From assembly GCA_018402345.1 (NCBI GenBank), contig JAGYIV010000008.1, positions 558,001-622,000 of the forward strand: a stretch of 64,000 nt of DNA, given 5' to 3'. The notes beneath the pieces were generated by a model, which saw only the letters and a list, made by a program, of their open reading frames with translations, was not told the origin of the DNA and did no database searches. Every line of letters starts with the position of its first letter. Position 1 is the stretch's first letter. The stretch comes from Terrimicrobiaceae bacterium (lineage in GTDB: Bacteria; Verrucomicrobiota; Verrucomicrobiia; Chthoniobacterales; Terrimicrobiaceae). Made by a program: the position numbers and the translations under genes. Shown here piece by piece: positions 1 to 14,870 of the stretch.

Positions 1-17
1 AAATCACCGGGCATAAC

Positions 18-131
18 TCTGGCAACGACCTACTCTCGCACAACCTATAGATGCACTACCATCGGCTCTGCAGCGTTTCACTTCCGTGTTCGGTATGGGA
101 ACGGGTGGGGCCACTGCGCGGGATCACCAGA
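18..131 (-). rRNA. rrf: 5S ribosomal RNA
   Basis: Read on the minus strand this is a 114-nt 5S rRNA. It has a closing stem (TCTGG at the 5' end, CCAGA at the 3' end), the conserved CCATACCGAACACGGAAG segment and the GAGAGTAGG segment near the 3' end. It is the last gene of the rRNA operon, about 140 nt downstream of 23S. Ends are set by the terminal stem and may be off by a few bases. Confidence 0.95.
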
Positions 132-272
132 CTTCGATAATCAAGAATCCCAATTAGAGATTCCAAATTAACGCCTGTCTAGCGGCCAGAAGATGTCAGA
201 GAACAAGCAATGTTCTTTGAAAATCGCACATTAGGTAAAAAAACACAGTTCCAAATTTGGAGCTGAAAAATG

Positions 273-3113
<2,841 letters not shown>

Positions 3114-3321
3114 CTTTTTTGATATACTGAAAATTCTCCTTGCATGACCATCCATGAGAGATGGCACATACAATATCAGCTTTAATTGGAAGTTGTAATT
3201 TTTCTTCCCTAATGTGCGAATGTCAAAGAACCTTGCAATGGGCTAAGTGCCCAAGACTTGATCCCATACGAAATTTAGGTCATCGTATCGGAAAAATTCA
3301 AAACGCTATATTATGATAATG

Positions 3322-3398
3322 TGGTGGGCCTGATAGGACTCGAACCTATGACCCTGCGCTTATCAAGCGCATGCTCTAACCAACTGAGCTACAGGCCC
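3322..3398 (-). tRNA. tRNA-Ile (anticodon GAT)
   Basis: The minus strand folds as a cloverleaf starting GGGCCTGTAGCTCAG, with anticodon GAT in CTTGATAAG, a GGTTCGAGTCC T-arm and acceptor CAGGCCCA followed by an encoded CCA. It lies in the 16S-23S spacer, the usual position for tRNA-Ile. Confidence 0.96.
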
Positions 3399-3425
3399 AA
3401 TAAAAAATTACTAGTTGAAAAGAAA

Positions 3426-3498
3426 TGGAGGCAAGGGGATTCGAACCCCTGACATCCAGCTTGCAAAGCTGGCGCTCTACCAACTGAGCTATGCCCCC
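3426..3498 (-). tRNA. tRNA-Ala (anticodon TGC)
   Basis: The minus strand gives GGGGGCATAGCTCAG, anticodon TGC in CTTTGCAAG, T-arm GGTTCGAATCC and acceptor TGCCTCCA. CCA is not encoded (the next bases are TTT), unlike the neighbouring tRNA-Ile. It is the first tRNA after 16S in the rRNA operon; about 227 nt of spacer separates it from 16S. Confidence 0.96.
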
Positions 3499-3715
3499 GG
3501 GTAAAAAAGCCAGAGGTTAGTCAGGTGCCATGGCCATGTTTCCCGGAAACACAGTGGCTGGCTGATTTGATTGGAAGAATGTCAGTAATTGCTGAATTGT
3601 GCGCTTCTCTAGATTAAGACCTCATTGGTTTTCACTTTTGAGGATTTGTGATAACGAATAAGTTATCTCAGACTAGCCATACAAACTTCCGGCATGCCGG
3701 AAAAATGGTTAGGCG

Positions 3716-5249
<1,534 letters not shown>

Positions 5250-5570
5250 AAAGTTTGCCCAACCTGCGCTAAACAGGTTGGAAAGTTTCTGACATATCAA
5301 GTCGAGAACCGTGAGAACAGTTCACGACTGATGTCGAAGCTGAAAAAAACAAAATCGACGAGAAACGCACAATTCAGCAATTGCTGTTATTGTCATTTCC
5401 AATCTTTGCGTTCTGAATTTTACCGACTGCGGTAAAATTCGAATGGGACTATCAAAAATCTAATTCATATCGAACCTTGGTCTGAAGTGGATTTTTCACC
5501 ACTTAGGCAACCAATTTTTGAGGTTCGGTTGAGATCATTTCCGCTTGGTGGTGTCACCAGCGGGACGAGC

Positions 5571-5598
5571 AACATAGTGGAGCTCTGAAAAACGTCAA
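5571..5598 (-). promoter_or_regulatory. Candidate rRNA operon promoter
   Basis: On the minus strand there is a TTGACG -35 box (5593-5598), a 16-bp spacer and a TATGTT -10 box (5571-5576), followed by a GC-rich discriminator (GCTCGTCCCGC). An A/T-rich stretch upstream (5599-5625) could act as an UP element. The position, about 320 nt before 16S, fits a leader of normal length. It rests on a motif match only; no transcript evidence. Confidence 0.55.
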
Positions 5599-6202
5599 TA
5601 CGTTTTTAGAAAAAAATTTCGTCTGCCCAATAAAAGCTTAATTCAAATTTGCGCCAGGAAACCTTCAGAGCCCCATTATAAGCACCTCTGCGGGCTATTT
5701 GATTTTTTTCGCTGCCTGTATTTTTTTTCAAAAAAAATCTAAAATGCCTCACCCCACAGCTTCAGCTTATGTGTTTTCCAGTCTCTTTTGGGCGTGAATA
5801 ACCGCGCGATCCAAAGCCATGCAAGCGCACCACGCAGCACGCTGCATGCCCGCAGAACAAGTATTGATGCGGTTATGCGGGTCTTCACACCATTTCCGTC
5901 ATTTTTTTTCAAACACCCCGCATCCTTCCGCTGCCGCTGTCGCCATTTACTCCGTCCGACAATTCAGAATCTTGAAATATCCCCAATACTTCTCTCCGAA
6001 GGTCCGCACTGCCGCTTCAAATAAATGCGCCGAACGCTGCAAACGTTGTATTCATGGGCCTCAAGAAGCCCCCTGTCTATGCACGGCCCATTTCTCCCGT
6101 GCATACAATCCTTGGCGACTAACCAGCCCCTGCCTTGTTTTCAGTTTTCGCCTCTGTGTGCTTTGTCTCCCCGCACCCCGCTGAAAACCATTTCTCCAGA
6201 CA
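5599..6202. other. Gene-free stretch upstream of the rRNA operon
   Basis: About 600 bp between the rRNA promoter and the ppdK terminator. It is pyrimidine-rich on the plus strand and has homopolymer T and A runs around 5700-5745. Short open frames (for example around 5788-6184) have no convincing start context or recognisable protein. I see no gene or RNA family here. Confidence 0.5.
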
Positions 6203-6236
6203 ACAAAAAACCGCCCGCGAATTTCTCCGCGGGCGG
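6203..6236 (-). terminator. Rho-independent terminator of ppdK
   Basis: On the minus strand, just after the ppdK stop, CCGCCCGCG pairs with CGCGGGCGG around a short loop and is followed by a run of six T. It is a strong GC stem with a U tract, placed to end ppdK transcription. Confidence 0.88.
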
Positions 6237-6263
6237 CTGAATGTTAACCACTCTGCTCCTGTA

Positions 6264-9008
6264 TCAGCTCTCGAGAGCCGCTTGGGCAGCGGCCAAGCGG
6301 GCCACCGGCACACGATACGGAGAGCAACTGACATAGTTGAGTCCCAGCTTATGGCAGAACTTCACCGAGTCCGGATCTCCTCCGTGCTCGCCACAGATGC
6401 CGAGCTTGATGTCCTTGCGCGAAGCGCGGCCCTTGTCGATCGCGGTACGCATGAGCTGCCCGACACCATCCTGGTCGAGGGTCGCGAACGGGTTCTTCTT
6501 GAAGACTTCGTTCTCAGTATAGGCGTTGAGAAATGCCCCCATGTCGTCGCGGCTGATGCCGAGCGCGGTTTGCGTGAGGTCGTTCGTGCCGAAGCTGAAG
6601 AACTGCGCGGTCTTTGCGATCTCGTCGGCCGTGAGGGCGCCGCGAGGCACTTCGATCATCGTTCCCACGAGGTAGTCGAATTTGACTTTCTTTTCAGCCA
6701 TGACCTCCTTAGCGACGCGGTGGACAATTTCCACTTGCAGATCGAGCTCCTTTTTAAAGCCCACAAGCGGGATCATCACCTCGGGTTTGACCTTGATCTT
6801 CTTCTTCACGACATCGGCTGCGGCCTCGAAGATGGCTCGGGCCTGCATCTCTGTGATCTCGGGATAAGCAATACCCAAGCGGCACCCACGGTGTCCGAGC
6901 ATCGGGTTTTGCTCATGAAGTCCCGCGACGCGCTGCATGATCACCTCCACCTTCATGCCGATGCTGCGGGCCAAGTCCATTTGCTGCTCCTTGGTGTGGG
7001 GCAGGAACTCGTGCAGTGGCGGATCAAGGAGGCGGATAGTCGCTGGATGGCCTTTCAAAGACTTGAAGATCCCTGTGAAATCTTCGCGCTGGAACGGCAG
7101 GAGCTTCGCCAAGGCGGCTCGGCGGCTTTCCGTATCCGTGGCAAGAATCATCTCGCGCATGGCATCAATACGGTTTCCTTCGAAGAACATGTGCTCCGTG
7201 CGGGTGAGCCCGATTCCGGTCGCGCCGAAGGCGATCGCCGTCTCCGTCTGTTCGGGGTTGTCGGCGTTGGTGCGAACACCGAGCTTCGACACCTTCCCGC
7301 ACCAATCCATGAGTTGCTTGAAGTTTTTCACCTTCTCGGTCTTCAGCGCGGCCTTGTTGCCATGGATGAGACCGGTGATGATCTCGGACGGCTGGGTGGC
7401 GAGCTGACCGGAGTAGACATTGCCACTGGTGCCGTCGATCGAGAGGAAGTCGCCTTCCTTGAAGACTTGTCCCTTCACGGTGACGGTGCGCTTGTTGTAG
7501 TCGATCTCGACATCGGCGGCGCCGCAGATGCAAACCTTGCCCATCTGGCGGGCAACGAGCGCGGCGTGCGAGGAAACACCGCCCTTCGCGGTGAGGATGC
7601 CCTCGGCGGCGATCATGCCACGCAGGTCCTCGGGCGAGGTCTCGGTGCGGACAAGCAGGATTTTCTCACCCGACTCGGCGGCGGTAACGGCGCGATCGGC
7701 GTTGAGGTAGATTTTTCCTGAAGCCGCGCCGGGGCCGGCTGGCAGGCCGTTGGCGATGACTTTGGCCTTCTTCACCTCAGCGAAGTCGAACACCGGCGCG
7801 AGGAGTTGGTCGAGCTGGTCAGCGGGATTGCGAAGGATCGCTGTCTTCCAGTCGATGAGCTTCTCATTCACCATGTCCATCGAGAACTTGAGCGCGGCCA
7901 TGGCTGTGCGCTTGCCGTTGCGGGTCTGGAGCATGAACAGCTTGCCCTCTTGGATCGTGAACTCGACATCCTGCACATCCTTGTAGTGCTTCTCGAGGAT
8001 GGCGCGGACCTTCATGAGTTCCGCGTAGGATTTTGGCATCGCCTTCTTGAGCTTGCTGACGGGCTCTGGCGTGCGAACGCCGGCGACGACATCTTCGCCT
8101 TGGGCGTTGATGAGAAATTCGCCGTAGAATTCGTTTTCGCCGTTGGCCGGGTTGCGAGTGAAGGCCACGCCGGAACCGGAGGTTTCACCGGTGTTGCCGA
8201 AAACCATGGCCTGCACATTGACGGCCGTGCCCCACGCGGCAGGGATGTTGTATTTGCGGCGATAGACGATCGCGCGGTCGTTCATCCACGAGCTGAAAAC
8301 GGCTCCCACAGCACCACGGAGCTGATCCCAAGGATTCGCGGGGAAGGTTTTTCCGGTGCGTGTTTTGACGAGTTCCTTGAAGAGTTTGACGAGTTCCTTC
8401 TGGTCTTCGGCGGTCAACTCGCTGTCCACGATGTCCTCGTGGTATTTCGCGTGTTTGAATTCGTGAATGACAGTCTCGAATGGCTCGTGGTCTTCACCTT
8501 CGCGCTTCTGCACTCCGAGCACGACATCGCCATACATCTGAACGAAACGGCGGTAGCAATCCCAAGCGAAGCGTTCGTTTTTGGTGGCCGAGGCGAGGGA
8601 CTTCACGGTCTCGTCGTTGAGGCCGAGGTTGAGGATCGTGTCCATCATGCCGGGCATCGAGTCGCGCGCTCCGGAGCGGACAGCGACGAGGAGCGGGAAG
8701 CCCTTCGCGTCACCGAATTTGGTGCCCATGATTTTTTCCATGTTGCGCACGCCGTCTTCCATCTGGGCTTGGAGTTCCTTCGGGTAGGTGCGCTTGTTAT
8801 CGTAGAAATAAGTGCAGACCTCGGTGGTGATGGTGAAGCCGGGAGGCACTGGGAGGCCGATGCGTGTCATCTCGGCGAGATTGGCGCCTTTGCCTCCGAG
8901 GAGGGACTTCATTTTGCCGTCGCCGTCGGCTTTTTTGTCCCCGAATGTGTAAACGAATTTGCTCTTCTTCGGGGCAGTGGATTTAGCGGATTTGGTGGTT
9001 TTTGCCAT
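6264..9008 (-). CDS. ppdK: Pyruvate, phosphate dikinase
   Basis: Cytoplasmic enzyme that interconverts pyruvate + ATP + Pi with phosphoenolpyruvate + AMP + PPi. The 914-residue product has the normal three-part layout: an N-terminal ATP-grasp region ([10 protein letters not shown] near residue 35), a swivelling phosphohistidine domain with [15 protein letters not shown] (catalytic His about 481), and a C-terminal PEP/pyruvate TIM barrel ending in [10 protein letters not shown] (catalytic Cys about 872). The residue before the Ser-His pair is Ser, where many homologues have Thr. I chose the ATG at 9008 ([10 protein letters not shown]...) because upstream in-frame sequence lacks conserved features. 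No good Shine-Dalgarno precedes it. It is a single gene with a strong terminator, divergent from the ROK kinase. With the PFK further on it suggests flexible glycolysis/gluconeogenesis. Confidence 0.96.
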   Translation of the reverse strand: MAKTTKSAKSTAPKKSKFVYTFGDKKADGDGKMKSLLGGKGANLAEMTRIGLPVPPGFTITTEVCTYFYDNKRTYPKELQAQMEDGVRNMEKIMGTKFGDAKGFPLLVAVRSGARDSMPGMMDTILNLGLNDETVKSLASATKNERFAWDCYRRFVQMYGDVVLGVQKREGEDHEPFETVIHEFKHAKYHEDIVDSELTAEDQKELVKLFKELVKTRTGKTFPANPWDQLRGAVGAVFSSWMNDRAIVYRRKYNIPAAWGTAVNVQAMVFGNTGETSGSGVAFTRNPANGENEFYGEFLINAQGEDVVAGVRTPEPVSKLKKAMPKSYAELMKVRAILEKHYKDVQDVEFTIQEGKLFMLQTRNGKRTAMAALKFSMDMVNEKLIDWKTAILRNPADQLDQLLAPVFDFAEVKKAKVIANGLPAGPGAASGKIYLNADRAVTAAESGEKILLVRTETSPEDLRGMIAAEGILTAKGGVSSHAALVARQMGKVCICGAADVEIDYNKRTVTVKGQVFKEGDFLSIDGTSGNVYSGQLATQPSEIITGLIHGNKAALKTEKVKNFKQLMDWCGKVSKLGVRTNADNPEQTETAIAFGATGIGLTRTEHMFFEGNRIDAMREMILATDTESRRAALAKLLPFQREDFTGIFKSLKGHPATIRLLDPPLHEFLPHTKEQQMDLARSIGMKVEVIMQRVAGLHEQNPMLGHRGCRLGIAYPEITEMQARAIFEAAADVVKKKIKVKPEVMIPLVGFKKELDLQVEIVHRVAKEVMAEKKVKFDYLVGTMIEVPRGALTADEIAKTAQFFSFGTNDLTQTALGISRDDMGAFLNAYTENEVFKKNPFATLDQDGVGQLMRTAIDKGRASRKDIKLGICGEHGGDPDSVKFCHKLGLNYVSCSPYRVPVARLAAAQAALES

Positions 9009-9143
9009 AAAATGAGCGTGAAGCATTAACAGACGCCCTCGGGGTGTCAACGCGAGCCTGTGCGCTCGACAAGGCCCGCCCGTTCGGGTAGCCAGACTTT
9101 CCAATAATCTCTTCCACGCATCCCTACCTTCCCGCCTCACCTT

Positions 9144-10181
9144 ATGAAAAAAATCTACATCGGCACTGACAGCGGCGCCACGACTTCGAAAACGTGCGGT
9201 GTTTGGGAAGACGGCACGCCGATCAGCCTCACCCTTGCGCAAAGCTCCACCAACTCCCAACAGGGCAAATCCGCCGTCGTCCATGGGTGGATCGAAGGCG
9301 TGGAAAAATTCCTCGCTGTAAACAATCTCGCCTGGCCACAAGTCGCGGGCGTCGGTCTCGCCATGCCGGGCCCCTACCAGTCCCTCGGCGTGCTGGACCG
9401 CTCGCCGAACCTGCCGGAGAGCTTCGCAGGCTGGGATTTCCTACAAGACTACTCCGCCGCCCTCGCGCAAAAAGCAGGGCGCGCATTGCCCGTCGTGACA
9501 GGAAACGACGGCAACTACGGCGGTGTCGCGGAAGCCGCCCGTGTGCGCGGCGACAAAAAATGTGGCGTCATCATGCTCGCTCCGGGCTCGGGCCTGGGCG
9601 CCGCCTATACGGGAACCGATGGTCTCCCCCTCAACGGCGACACCCTCAACGGCATGGAAGCAGGCCACATGCCAGCTCCCCTCCATCTTCTCGGCCTTCC
9701 GGTCTTCACCTGCGGTTGCGGACGGGACTGGGGCTGCTTCGAGGCCTACACCAGCATCTCCGGCCTACCACAGTTTTTAGCACACCTCCTCCCGAAATAC
9801 CCCGGCCACGAACTCCAAAACGATTCCATTCCCCCGAAGGAAAAAGCCCTCTCGCTCCGCACCCGCGCCCAGCAAGGCGACCCGCTCGCACTCGAGATTT
9901 TCGACCTCCAGGCAAAAGCCATGGGCCTCCACGCCGCCAACCTCTCGCTTGCGTTGGATGCCGAATTCGTCGTGATCGGCGGAGGCCTCATCGACCCCCA
10001 CTCGACCACCGAGGCATTCCGCACCCGCTACCTCGAAGGAATCCGCGCCGCCGCCACGCCTTGGCTATACCCTGCCCAGCGCAAGACCATCCAGATCGTT
10101 CCCGCCACCCTCGGCGAGCTTTCCCAAGCCATCGGAGCAGCCCTCACCGCGCTCTACACCGCAAAAATCTCCCACCGCTGA
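9144..10181 (+). CDS. ROK-family sugar kinase (glucokinase-like)
   Basis: 345-residue ROK protein. An N-terminal phosphate-binding loop ([11 protein letters not shown]) is followed by the sugar-binding/catalytic region ([13 protein letters not shown], with the catalytic Asp) and the ROK zinc motif [11 protein letters not shown] at about residue 190. GGGLI near residue 280 fits the C-terminal ATP site. There is no N-terminal helix-turn-helix, so this is a kinase rather than a NagC-type repressor. Sugar specificity (glucose, N-acetylglucosamine or other) cannot be read from sequence. It stands alone, divergent from ppdK and convergent with the LolA-like gene. ATG start at the conserved N terminus. 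Confidence 0.88.
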   Translation: MKKIYIGTDSGATTSKTCGVWEDGTPISLTLAQSSTNSQQGKSAVVHGWIEGVEKFLAVNNLAWPQVAGVGLAMPGPYQSLGVLDRSPNLPESFAGWDFLQDYSAALAQKAGRALPVVTGNDGNYGGVAEAARVRGDKKCGVIMLAPGSGLGAAYTGTDGLPLNGDTLNGMEAGHMPAPLHLLGLPVFTCGCGRDWGCFEAYTSISGLPQFLAHLLPKYPGHELQNDSIPPKEKALSLRTRAQQGDPLALEIFDLQAKAMGLHAANLSLALDAEFVVIGGGLIDPHSTTEAFRTRYLEGIRAAATPWLYPAQRKTIQIVPATLGELSQAIGAALTALYTAKISHR

Positions 10182-10203
10182 CGCCAGCAAAAGGCGCCCC
10201 CGC

Positions 10204-11010
10204 CTACCGCGCGCCCACTCTTGGGGGCAACGCTTGCACCGAGTTCATCACTGCCGACAGGAGCCCCTCCAGCATGTCTGAGTTCGTCGAGTAAATATCC
10301 TCCCCGGCGGGACGCGCCCATGTCGAAGCAGGAAGATCGCGCGAGAACACCATCTCCCTGACATTCACCACCCCATTGAAATTCCCGCTCCGCAATTCGA
10401 TCCGCCTCGGCAAGTAGTTTGATCCCACCCACACCCGCGCGCGAAAATTCTCCGCCTTCACCACCCGCGCCAACTCGGGCATCAACCCAGCCGTCAACAC
10501 CCTGTGCGGCACCCCGTCGATCTCCTCGACCTCCGCCACATCGGGCCGCTCCACTGTAAACAACGCTGGCAGAAAGATCGCCTGCTGCGCCGTGATCGGC
10601 AACGGAATCGGCGTTCCAGACTTGGCCGCCCTCCGAGGCACCACGCCAAATTTTTTCATCAAATACTCGATCTTCGCCCCCGGCACCGCCCAGACCCTGT
10701 CCCCATCGCGGCACACCACCACCTTCTCCCCAAGCACAGGAGCCTCGAGCCGCACCTTGTCGGGAAACTGCACCGCCAACCGCACCGTTTCGCCGGCACT
10801 CGGCAACAGCGCCTCTTCCCCTCCCCAGTCCATCGTCAAGACCATCGCACGGTTCGCCCCCACCGACTCGGATAAAAACACACCCCACAGCGGCTGAAAC
10901 ATCTTTCCAATCACATCGTAGGGATTCTCGCGCGGCGGTTGCCCCTGCGCCCAAATCCTCCCCGAGAACAGCCCCGCAAGGCAAAAAATCAAAATAATCC
11001 CCAATCGCAT
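10204..11010 (-). CDS. Secreted LolA-like protein
   Basis: 268 residues starting with a clear signal peptide (MRLGIILIFCLAGLFSGRIWAQ). The rest is rich in short beta strands and hydrophobic patches (VRLAVQFPDKVRLEAP, RARVWVGSNYLPRRIELRSGNF), as in the LolA/LolB fold that carries lipoproteins or lipids through the periplasm. The family call rests on fold-like features rather than a diagnostic motif. The ATG at 11010 is preferred over upstream in-frame starts because it opens the signal peptide. The gene is divergent from the ExbB-ExbD-TonB operon with about 125 bp between starts. Confidence 0.55.
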   Translation of the reverse strand: MRLGIILIFCLAGLFSGRIWAQGQPPRENPYDVIGKMFQPLWGVFLSESVGANRAMVLTMDWGGEEALLPSAGETVRLAVQFPDKVRLEAPVLGEKVVVCRDGDRVWAVPGAKIEYLMKKFGVVPRRAAKSGTPIPLPITAQQAIFLPALFTVERPDVAEVEEIDGVPHRVLTAGLMPELARVVKAENFRARVWVGSNYLPRRIELRSGNFNGVVNVREMVFSRDLPASTWARPAGEDIYSTNSDMLEGLLSAVMNSVQALPPRVGAR

Positions 11011-11134
11011 CCCTGCACCATACGCATCCCCCGACAGCCATTGCAAAAGAATCATTTTGCATTTCACCGCGCAGAGCTGTCTCTTGGACCCGCCCTATGG
11101 ATCGCCGCACCACCATCCACCCGCCTCGAAAAAA

Positions 11135-11866
11135 ATGATCGCCTCGGGTCTCGTCTACGCCTTCCTCGAAAGCACCATCGAGGGCAAACTCATCCTCGTC
11201 GCCCTCTTCCTCGCCTCGATCTTCAGCTGGTCGGTCATGGTCACCAAATTCCGCTACCTGAACTTCTGCAAACGCCAAAACAGCCGCTTCCTCGCCGTCT
11301 ACCACCAGGACCGCCAACCCCTCCGCGTCTACGAGGACGGCCAGCACTGGGAAGGCTCGAACATTTTTGAAATCTACGAAGCAGGCGCCACGGAACTCGC
11401 CTTCCAGATGCTCGGAGCCGTCGATGTCGACGAAACCTTCGCCTCCCGCCTCCAGACCGCCGAAAAAATCACCCCCGCACAAATGCGCGCCGTCCAAGCC
11501 GCCATGGAACGTGCCGTGGGCGAGGCCGCCCTCAAGCTCGAGTCCCAGATGATCGTCCTATCGACTGCCGTCAGCGGAGCTCCCTTTCTCGGGCTTCTCG
11601 GCACCGTCTGGGGAGTCATGGATGCCTTCTCCGGCATCGCCGTGGCGGGCAACGCCAACCTCGCCGCCATGGCCCCCGGCATTTCAGGCTCCCTCATCAC
11701 CACCATCGTCGGCCTCCTCGTCGCCATCCCCGCCATGTTCGGCTACAACTTCCTCGTCACCACCGTGCGCTCGATGCTCGTCCAAGCCGACAACTTCGCC
11801 GCCGAATTCTCCTCCGAGATCGAACACCGCTTCGTTGAACTCGGCACCCGCCGCAGCCAACCCTGA
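11135..11866 (+). CDS. exbB: ExbB/TolQ-type proton channel subunit
   Basis: 243-residue inner-membrane protein. One transmembrane helix lies near the N terminus (LILVALFLASIFSWSVMVTKF) and two more in the C-terminal half (around LSTAVSGAPFLGLLGTVWGVMDAF and SGSLITTIVGLLVAIPAMFGYN), the usual MotA/TolQ/ExbB pattern with its conserved GLLGTVWG segment. The ATG at 11135 opens directly before the first helix. It is followed after 3 bp by an ExbD gene and then a TonB gene, so it should power TonB-dependent outer-membrane transport with the proton motive force. Confidence 0.92.
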   Translation: MIASGLVYAFLESTIEGKLILVALFLASIFSWSVMVTKFRYLNFCKRQNSRFLAVYHQDRQPLRVYEDGQHWEGSNIFEIYEAGATELAFQMLGAVDVDETFASRLQTAEKITPAQMRAVQAAMERAVGEAALKLESQMIVLSTAVSGAPFLGLLGTVWGVMDAFSGIAVAGNANLAAMAPGISGSLITTIVGLLVAIPAMFGYNFLVTTVRSMLVQADNFAAEFSSEIEHRFVELGTRRSQP

Positions 11867-11869
11867 CCC

Positions 11870-12298
11870 ATGAGGCGCTACTCCTCGAAGCACAACCTCC
11901 AGACCCTCTCCGAGCTGAATGTCACCCCCCTGCTCGATCTCGCCTTCGTGCTCCTGATCATTTTCATGATCACCACCCCCCTTATCGAGAACAGCCTCGA
12001 CCTCGTCGTCCCCAAAAGCACCACCGCACAAGGCGCCGTGAACCCCGCCGAGGTCCTCACCATCGCGATCGACAAAAACAACACCTACAAACTCAACAAC
12101 GCCCCCATCTCCGCTGAGGACCTCGAAGCCCGACTCCTTGCCGCCAAACTCGAAAACCCCGACACCGCCGTCGTCGTTCGACCCCACTTCCAACTCCCCG
12201 TTCAGGAGTTCGTCTCCGTCATGGACATCCTCAAACGCGCAGGCATCGCCAAAGTCGGCGTCATGACCCTCCGCGAGGACAAAGCCTCCGCCAACTGA
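11870..12298 (+). CDS. exbD: ExbD/TolR-type biopolymer transport protein
   Basis: 142 residues: a short cytoplasmic N terminus, one transmembrane helix ([18 protein letters not shown]) with the conserved membrane Asp (LLDLAF) needed for proton coupling, and a periplasmic domain with the ExbD-like end [13 protein letters not shown]. It is 3 bp downstream of exbB and 1 bp upstream of tonB, clearly one operon. Length is normal for ExbD. Confidence 0.94.
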   Translation: MRRYSSKHNLQTLSELNVTPLLDLAFVLLIIFMITTPLIENSLDLVVPKSTTAQGAVNPAEVLTIAIDKNNTYKLNNAPISAEDLEARLLAAKLENPDTAVVVRPHFQLPVQEFVSVMDILKRAGIAKVGVMTLREDKASAN

Positions 12299-12299
12299 C

Positions 12300-13271
12300 A
12301 TGGACAATCCGCAATTCCGGCGGAACCTGATTCTCGTCGCCCTCTTCCACCTCCTCGTCATCGCCGCCATCGCCTACTTCGCCTTCCGCGAAGAGAAGAA
12401 ACCCGAAGGCGAAATCGTCTGGGTCGCCCCGGCTTCCTTCACCGAAGCCAGCGAAATCGAATCCACTCCCGAACCCACACCACCGCCCACTCCGGAACCA
12501 ACGCAGCAACCAACTCCAGAACCCACCCCCGAACCGACGCCGGAGCCAACCCCAGAACCCACGCCAGAACCAACTCCCGAAGAATCCGACATCGTCGAAT
12601 CCACCCCAACCCCCACCCCAACCCCCACGCCAAAGCCCACACCAAAGCCCACACCAAAGCCCACACCAAAGCCCACACCAAAGCCCACACCAAAGCCCAC
12701 ACCAAAGCCCACACCAAAGCCCACACCAAAGCCCACACCAAAGCCCACGCCAAAGCCCACACCCAAAGCCACACCCAAAGCCACACCCAAAGCCACACCC
12801 AAAGCCACGCCCAAAGCCACGCCCAAAGCCACACCGCAAGCCTCGCCAAAAGCCAGCGCCACCCCAGCCAAGAAAGCTGACACGACCTCCGAAGACGCCG
12901 CGAAAAAAGCATTCAGCGACACCAAATCCACCGCCTCCTCGCCATCGGGCACCGCCGCAAAATCCGGCGGCGGCGGCACCGCCAGCGAGTTTGGCTGGTA
13001 TCACGACCTCATCCACGACCGCTTCTTCAGCCAGTGGGAACAGCCGACATCCATCTTCGAGCAGGACAAATCCTACGTCTGCACCGTCAAAATTCACATT
13101 GGCCGTGACGGCACGATCAAAAGCTCCGAAATCGTCAAATCCAGCGGCAATCCCCTCATGGACCAATCCGTCCAAGCCGCCCTCAAGCGCGTCACCCGCA
13201 TCGACTCCCCGCCCGATGGTCTTGGGTCAGGCGAAGGCTACACGGTGAACATCAATTTCGAACTGCAGTAG
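12300..13271 (+). CDS. tonB: TonB-like energy transducer with long Pro-rich spacer
   Basis: 323 residues: an N-terminal membrane anchor ([20 protein letters not shown]), a spacer of about 160 residues made of Glu-Pro-Thr-Pro, Lys-Pro-Thr-Pro and Lys-Ala-Thr-Pro repeats, and a C-terminal TonB/TolA-type domain ([33 protein letters not shown]). The spacer switches from acidic (EPTP) to basic (KPTP, KATP), as in proteins that span the periplasm. Last gene of the exbB-exbD-tonB operon. The C-terminal segment also resembles TolA, so a Tol-like role is possible, but no TolB or Pal is nearby. Confidence 0.88.
   Translation: MDNPQFRRNLILVALFHLLVIAAIAYFAFREEKKPEGEIVWVAPASFTEASEIESTPEPTPPPTPEPTQQPTPEPTPEPTPEPTPEPTPEPTPEESDIVESTPTPTPTPTPKPTPKPTPKPTPKPTPKPTPKPTPKPTPKPTPKPTPKPTPKPTPKATPKATPKATPKATPKATPKATPQASPKASATPAKKADTTSEDAAKKAFSDTKSTASSPSGTAAKSGGGGTASEFGWYHDLIHDRFFSQWEQPTSIFEQDKSYVCTVKIHIGRDGTIKSSEIVKSSGNPLMDQSVQAALKRVTRIDSPPDGLGSGEGYTVNINFELQ
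12472..12838 (+). repeat. 12-bp tandem repeats coding the TonB spacer
   Basis: Tandem 12-bp units inside tonB. Mixed (E)PTP units run to about 12590, then eleven near-identical units coding Lys-Pro-Thr-Pro (about 12632-12760), then six units coding Lys-Ala-Thr-Pro. The very low divergence of the central units suggests recent slippage or unequal exchange. Confidence 0.93.
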
Positions 13272-13277
13272 GCGGAC

Positions 13278-14779
13278 TCACAGCAGCAGCGGAAAAACCT
13301 CTCGGGGATCCAACGCCCCCCTTGCGATCGCGCGCTGGGCACCAGCGGCATCCCCCGCCACCGCCGCGCCGGGCATCGATTCAGCGATCCCAAGAAATGC
13401 CCGAGCGTATTCCTCCACAGACCCCCGCCCGCCGACAGGCCAGGCCGTTGCCCGCAGCGCCACCCCCTCCATCGCAAGCAACTCCTCATTCCAATTCCTG
13501 CATCTCTCCAGCGACTCCCCCGCCGGATGCCGCAACACCTCCAATTGCCCCTCGAGCGTCAAGCGACTGAATGCCATCGCTCCATCCACTCGGTCGAGGC
13601 ACACCGGCGCCGCGTCACTCCCGAACACCCTCCACCCCGCCCGCGCACCCCCCAACAAAGCCCGCCGCCGCGCCAACTCGGCCTCCACATCGATCAAGCT
13701 CCTGTCGATCCAGACCTCATCGTAACGGTGCGGAAACACAAACCCCAGCGCCTCCAAATCCGGCTCCACTTGCGGCAACCTCCGCGCCACAACTGGCGTT
13801 CCCACCGCCGCCGCCTCGACGAACCCCATTCCAAATCCCTCCCTCACCGAGGTCAACACCACCGCCTCCGCATGCGCCAGCACCTCCGCGACCGCCGGCG
13901 CACCGGGAGCATCCAGCAACCCCGTCACCACACTCCCTCCACTCTCCTGCGCAATCCCGCGCACCGCGGCGGCATACCTCGCCTCATCCGCTGAAAACGC
14001 CCCACTGGTCGTCGCCAGCACCGCCTCGGGCCTCAACCAGCGCACCAACAGCACCGCCTCGAGCAGATTCTTCCGCCTCAACATCCGCGTTGGACATACC
14101 CACAGCGGCCGACCGCCGGTGCGCTTCCTGAGCCACTTCCCAGCCTCCGCGCCGCCACCGCCCGCCGATGTCCCCACCACTGGATTCGGCAAATAATCCA
14201 CACCCCCCTGAAAATACGGCTCAATCGTGCGGCAATCGGCCAGATTGATCGCCACCTGCCGGCATCTGGTTCCATTCGCGAAAAGCACCTCCGCGGCGGC
14301 ATCGGGAGTCTCAAGCCCGCAGGCTCGCAGCGTCTCCAGGCGCTCCCAGCGTCCCGCGCACCAGAAGTCATGGTGGTGCATCACCACCGCCGCGCCACGC
14401 GCCGCAGCGAACCCTGCCACTTCCGCGCACACCAGCGGGTTTTTTGCCAACGCCGGATTGTGGAACCACAACAACACCCGCCGCGCATCACCGCCAGCAA
14501 CCACCTGCTCCAAGGCCCGCCGAATCCTCCCGCGCAGGTCATCCAACGCAGCGCCCTGCTCTGGAAAATAATCAAACGCAGGCTCGATGCATTCGACGAC
14601 TTCGACCCCGAGAGGCGGCAACTCCAACCGACCGCCCCTCCACTCAAAAGCGTCACTTTCCGCCAATTCCCCACCCGCGCGATCTCGGGCAGCGCAAGCT
14701 CGACCACCCGCCGCACCCCGCCGGGACGCCAGTGGGAATGCACCACCACCAAATGATCGAATGCCTCGCCGCTCACCAA
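13278..14779 (-). CDS. GT4-type glycosyltransferase, frameshifted
   Basis: The C-terminal 450 or so codons encode a GT-B glycosyltransferase with the GT4 donor-site signature (AVVLTSVREGFGMGFVEAAAVGTPVV). The N-terminal domain (HLVVVHSHWRPGGVRRVVELALP) lies in a different frame, entered at a TTG or GTG start at 14779/14776. The two frames join cleanly if one G is added to the four-base run at 14635-14638, giving ...TLLSGGGGRLELPPLGVEVVE. So the gene is either mis-sequenced or inactivated by a 1-bp deletion. It is convergent with tonB and divergent from a GpgS-like transferase, which suggests a shared role in making a small glycoside. Acceptor and sugar are unknown. Confidence 0.75.
14635..14638 (-). 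other. Apparent 1-bp frameshift in glycosyltransferase
   Basis: A run of four C (plus strand) where one more base restores a continuous glycosyltransferase frame. Confidence 0.7.
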
Positions 14780-14870
14780 CCGAGCCTAACTCAGGCCCCG
14801 CACCCAATACCATCCCGCGCCGAGCCTTGATCATTTTCTCCCCGCCAAGGAAAGTGCCGCCCCAACCCCA

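Noticed and set aside
5788-6240. Small plus-strand open frames upstream of the rRNA operon
   Set aside because: Overlapping frames with no ribosome-binding site, no recognisable motif, and they run into the ppdK terminator.
6135-9029. Long plus-strand open frames opposite ppdK
   Set aside because: Shadows of the ppdK codons; composition is Asp/His/Arg-rich with no domains.
12261-13175. Minus-strand frames full of Gly-Val or Trp-Leu repeats opposite tonB
   Set aside because: They are the complement of the 12-bp repeats that encode the TonB spacer.
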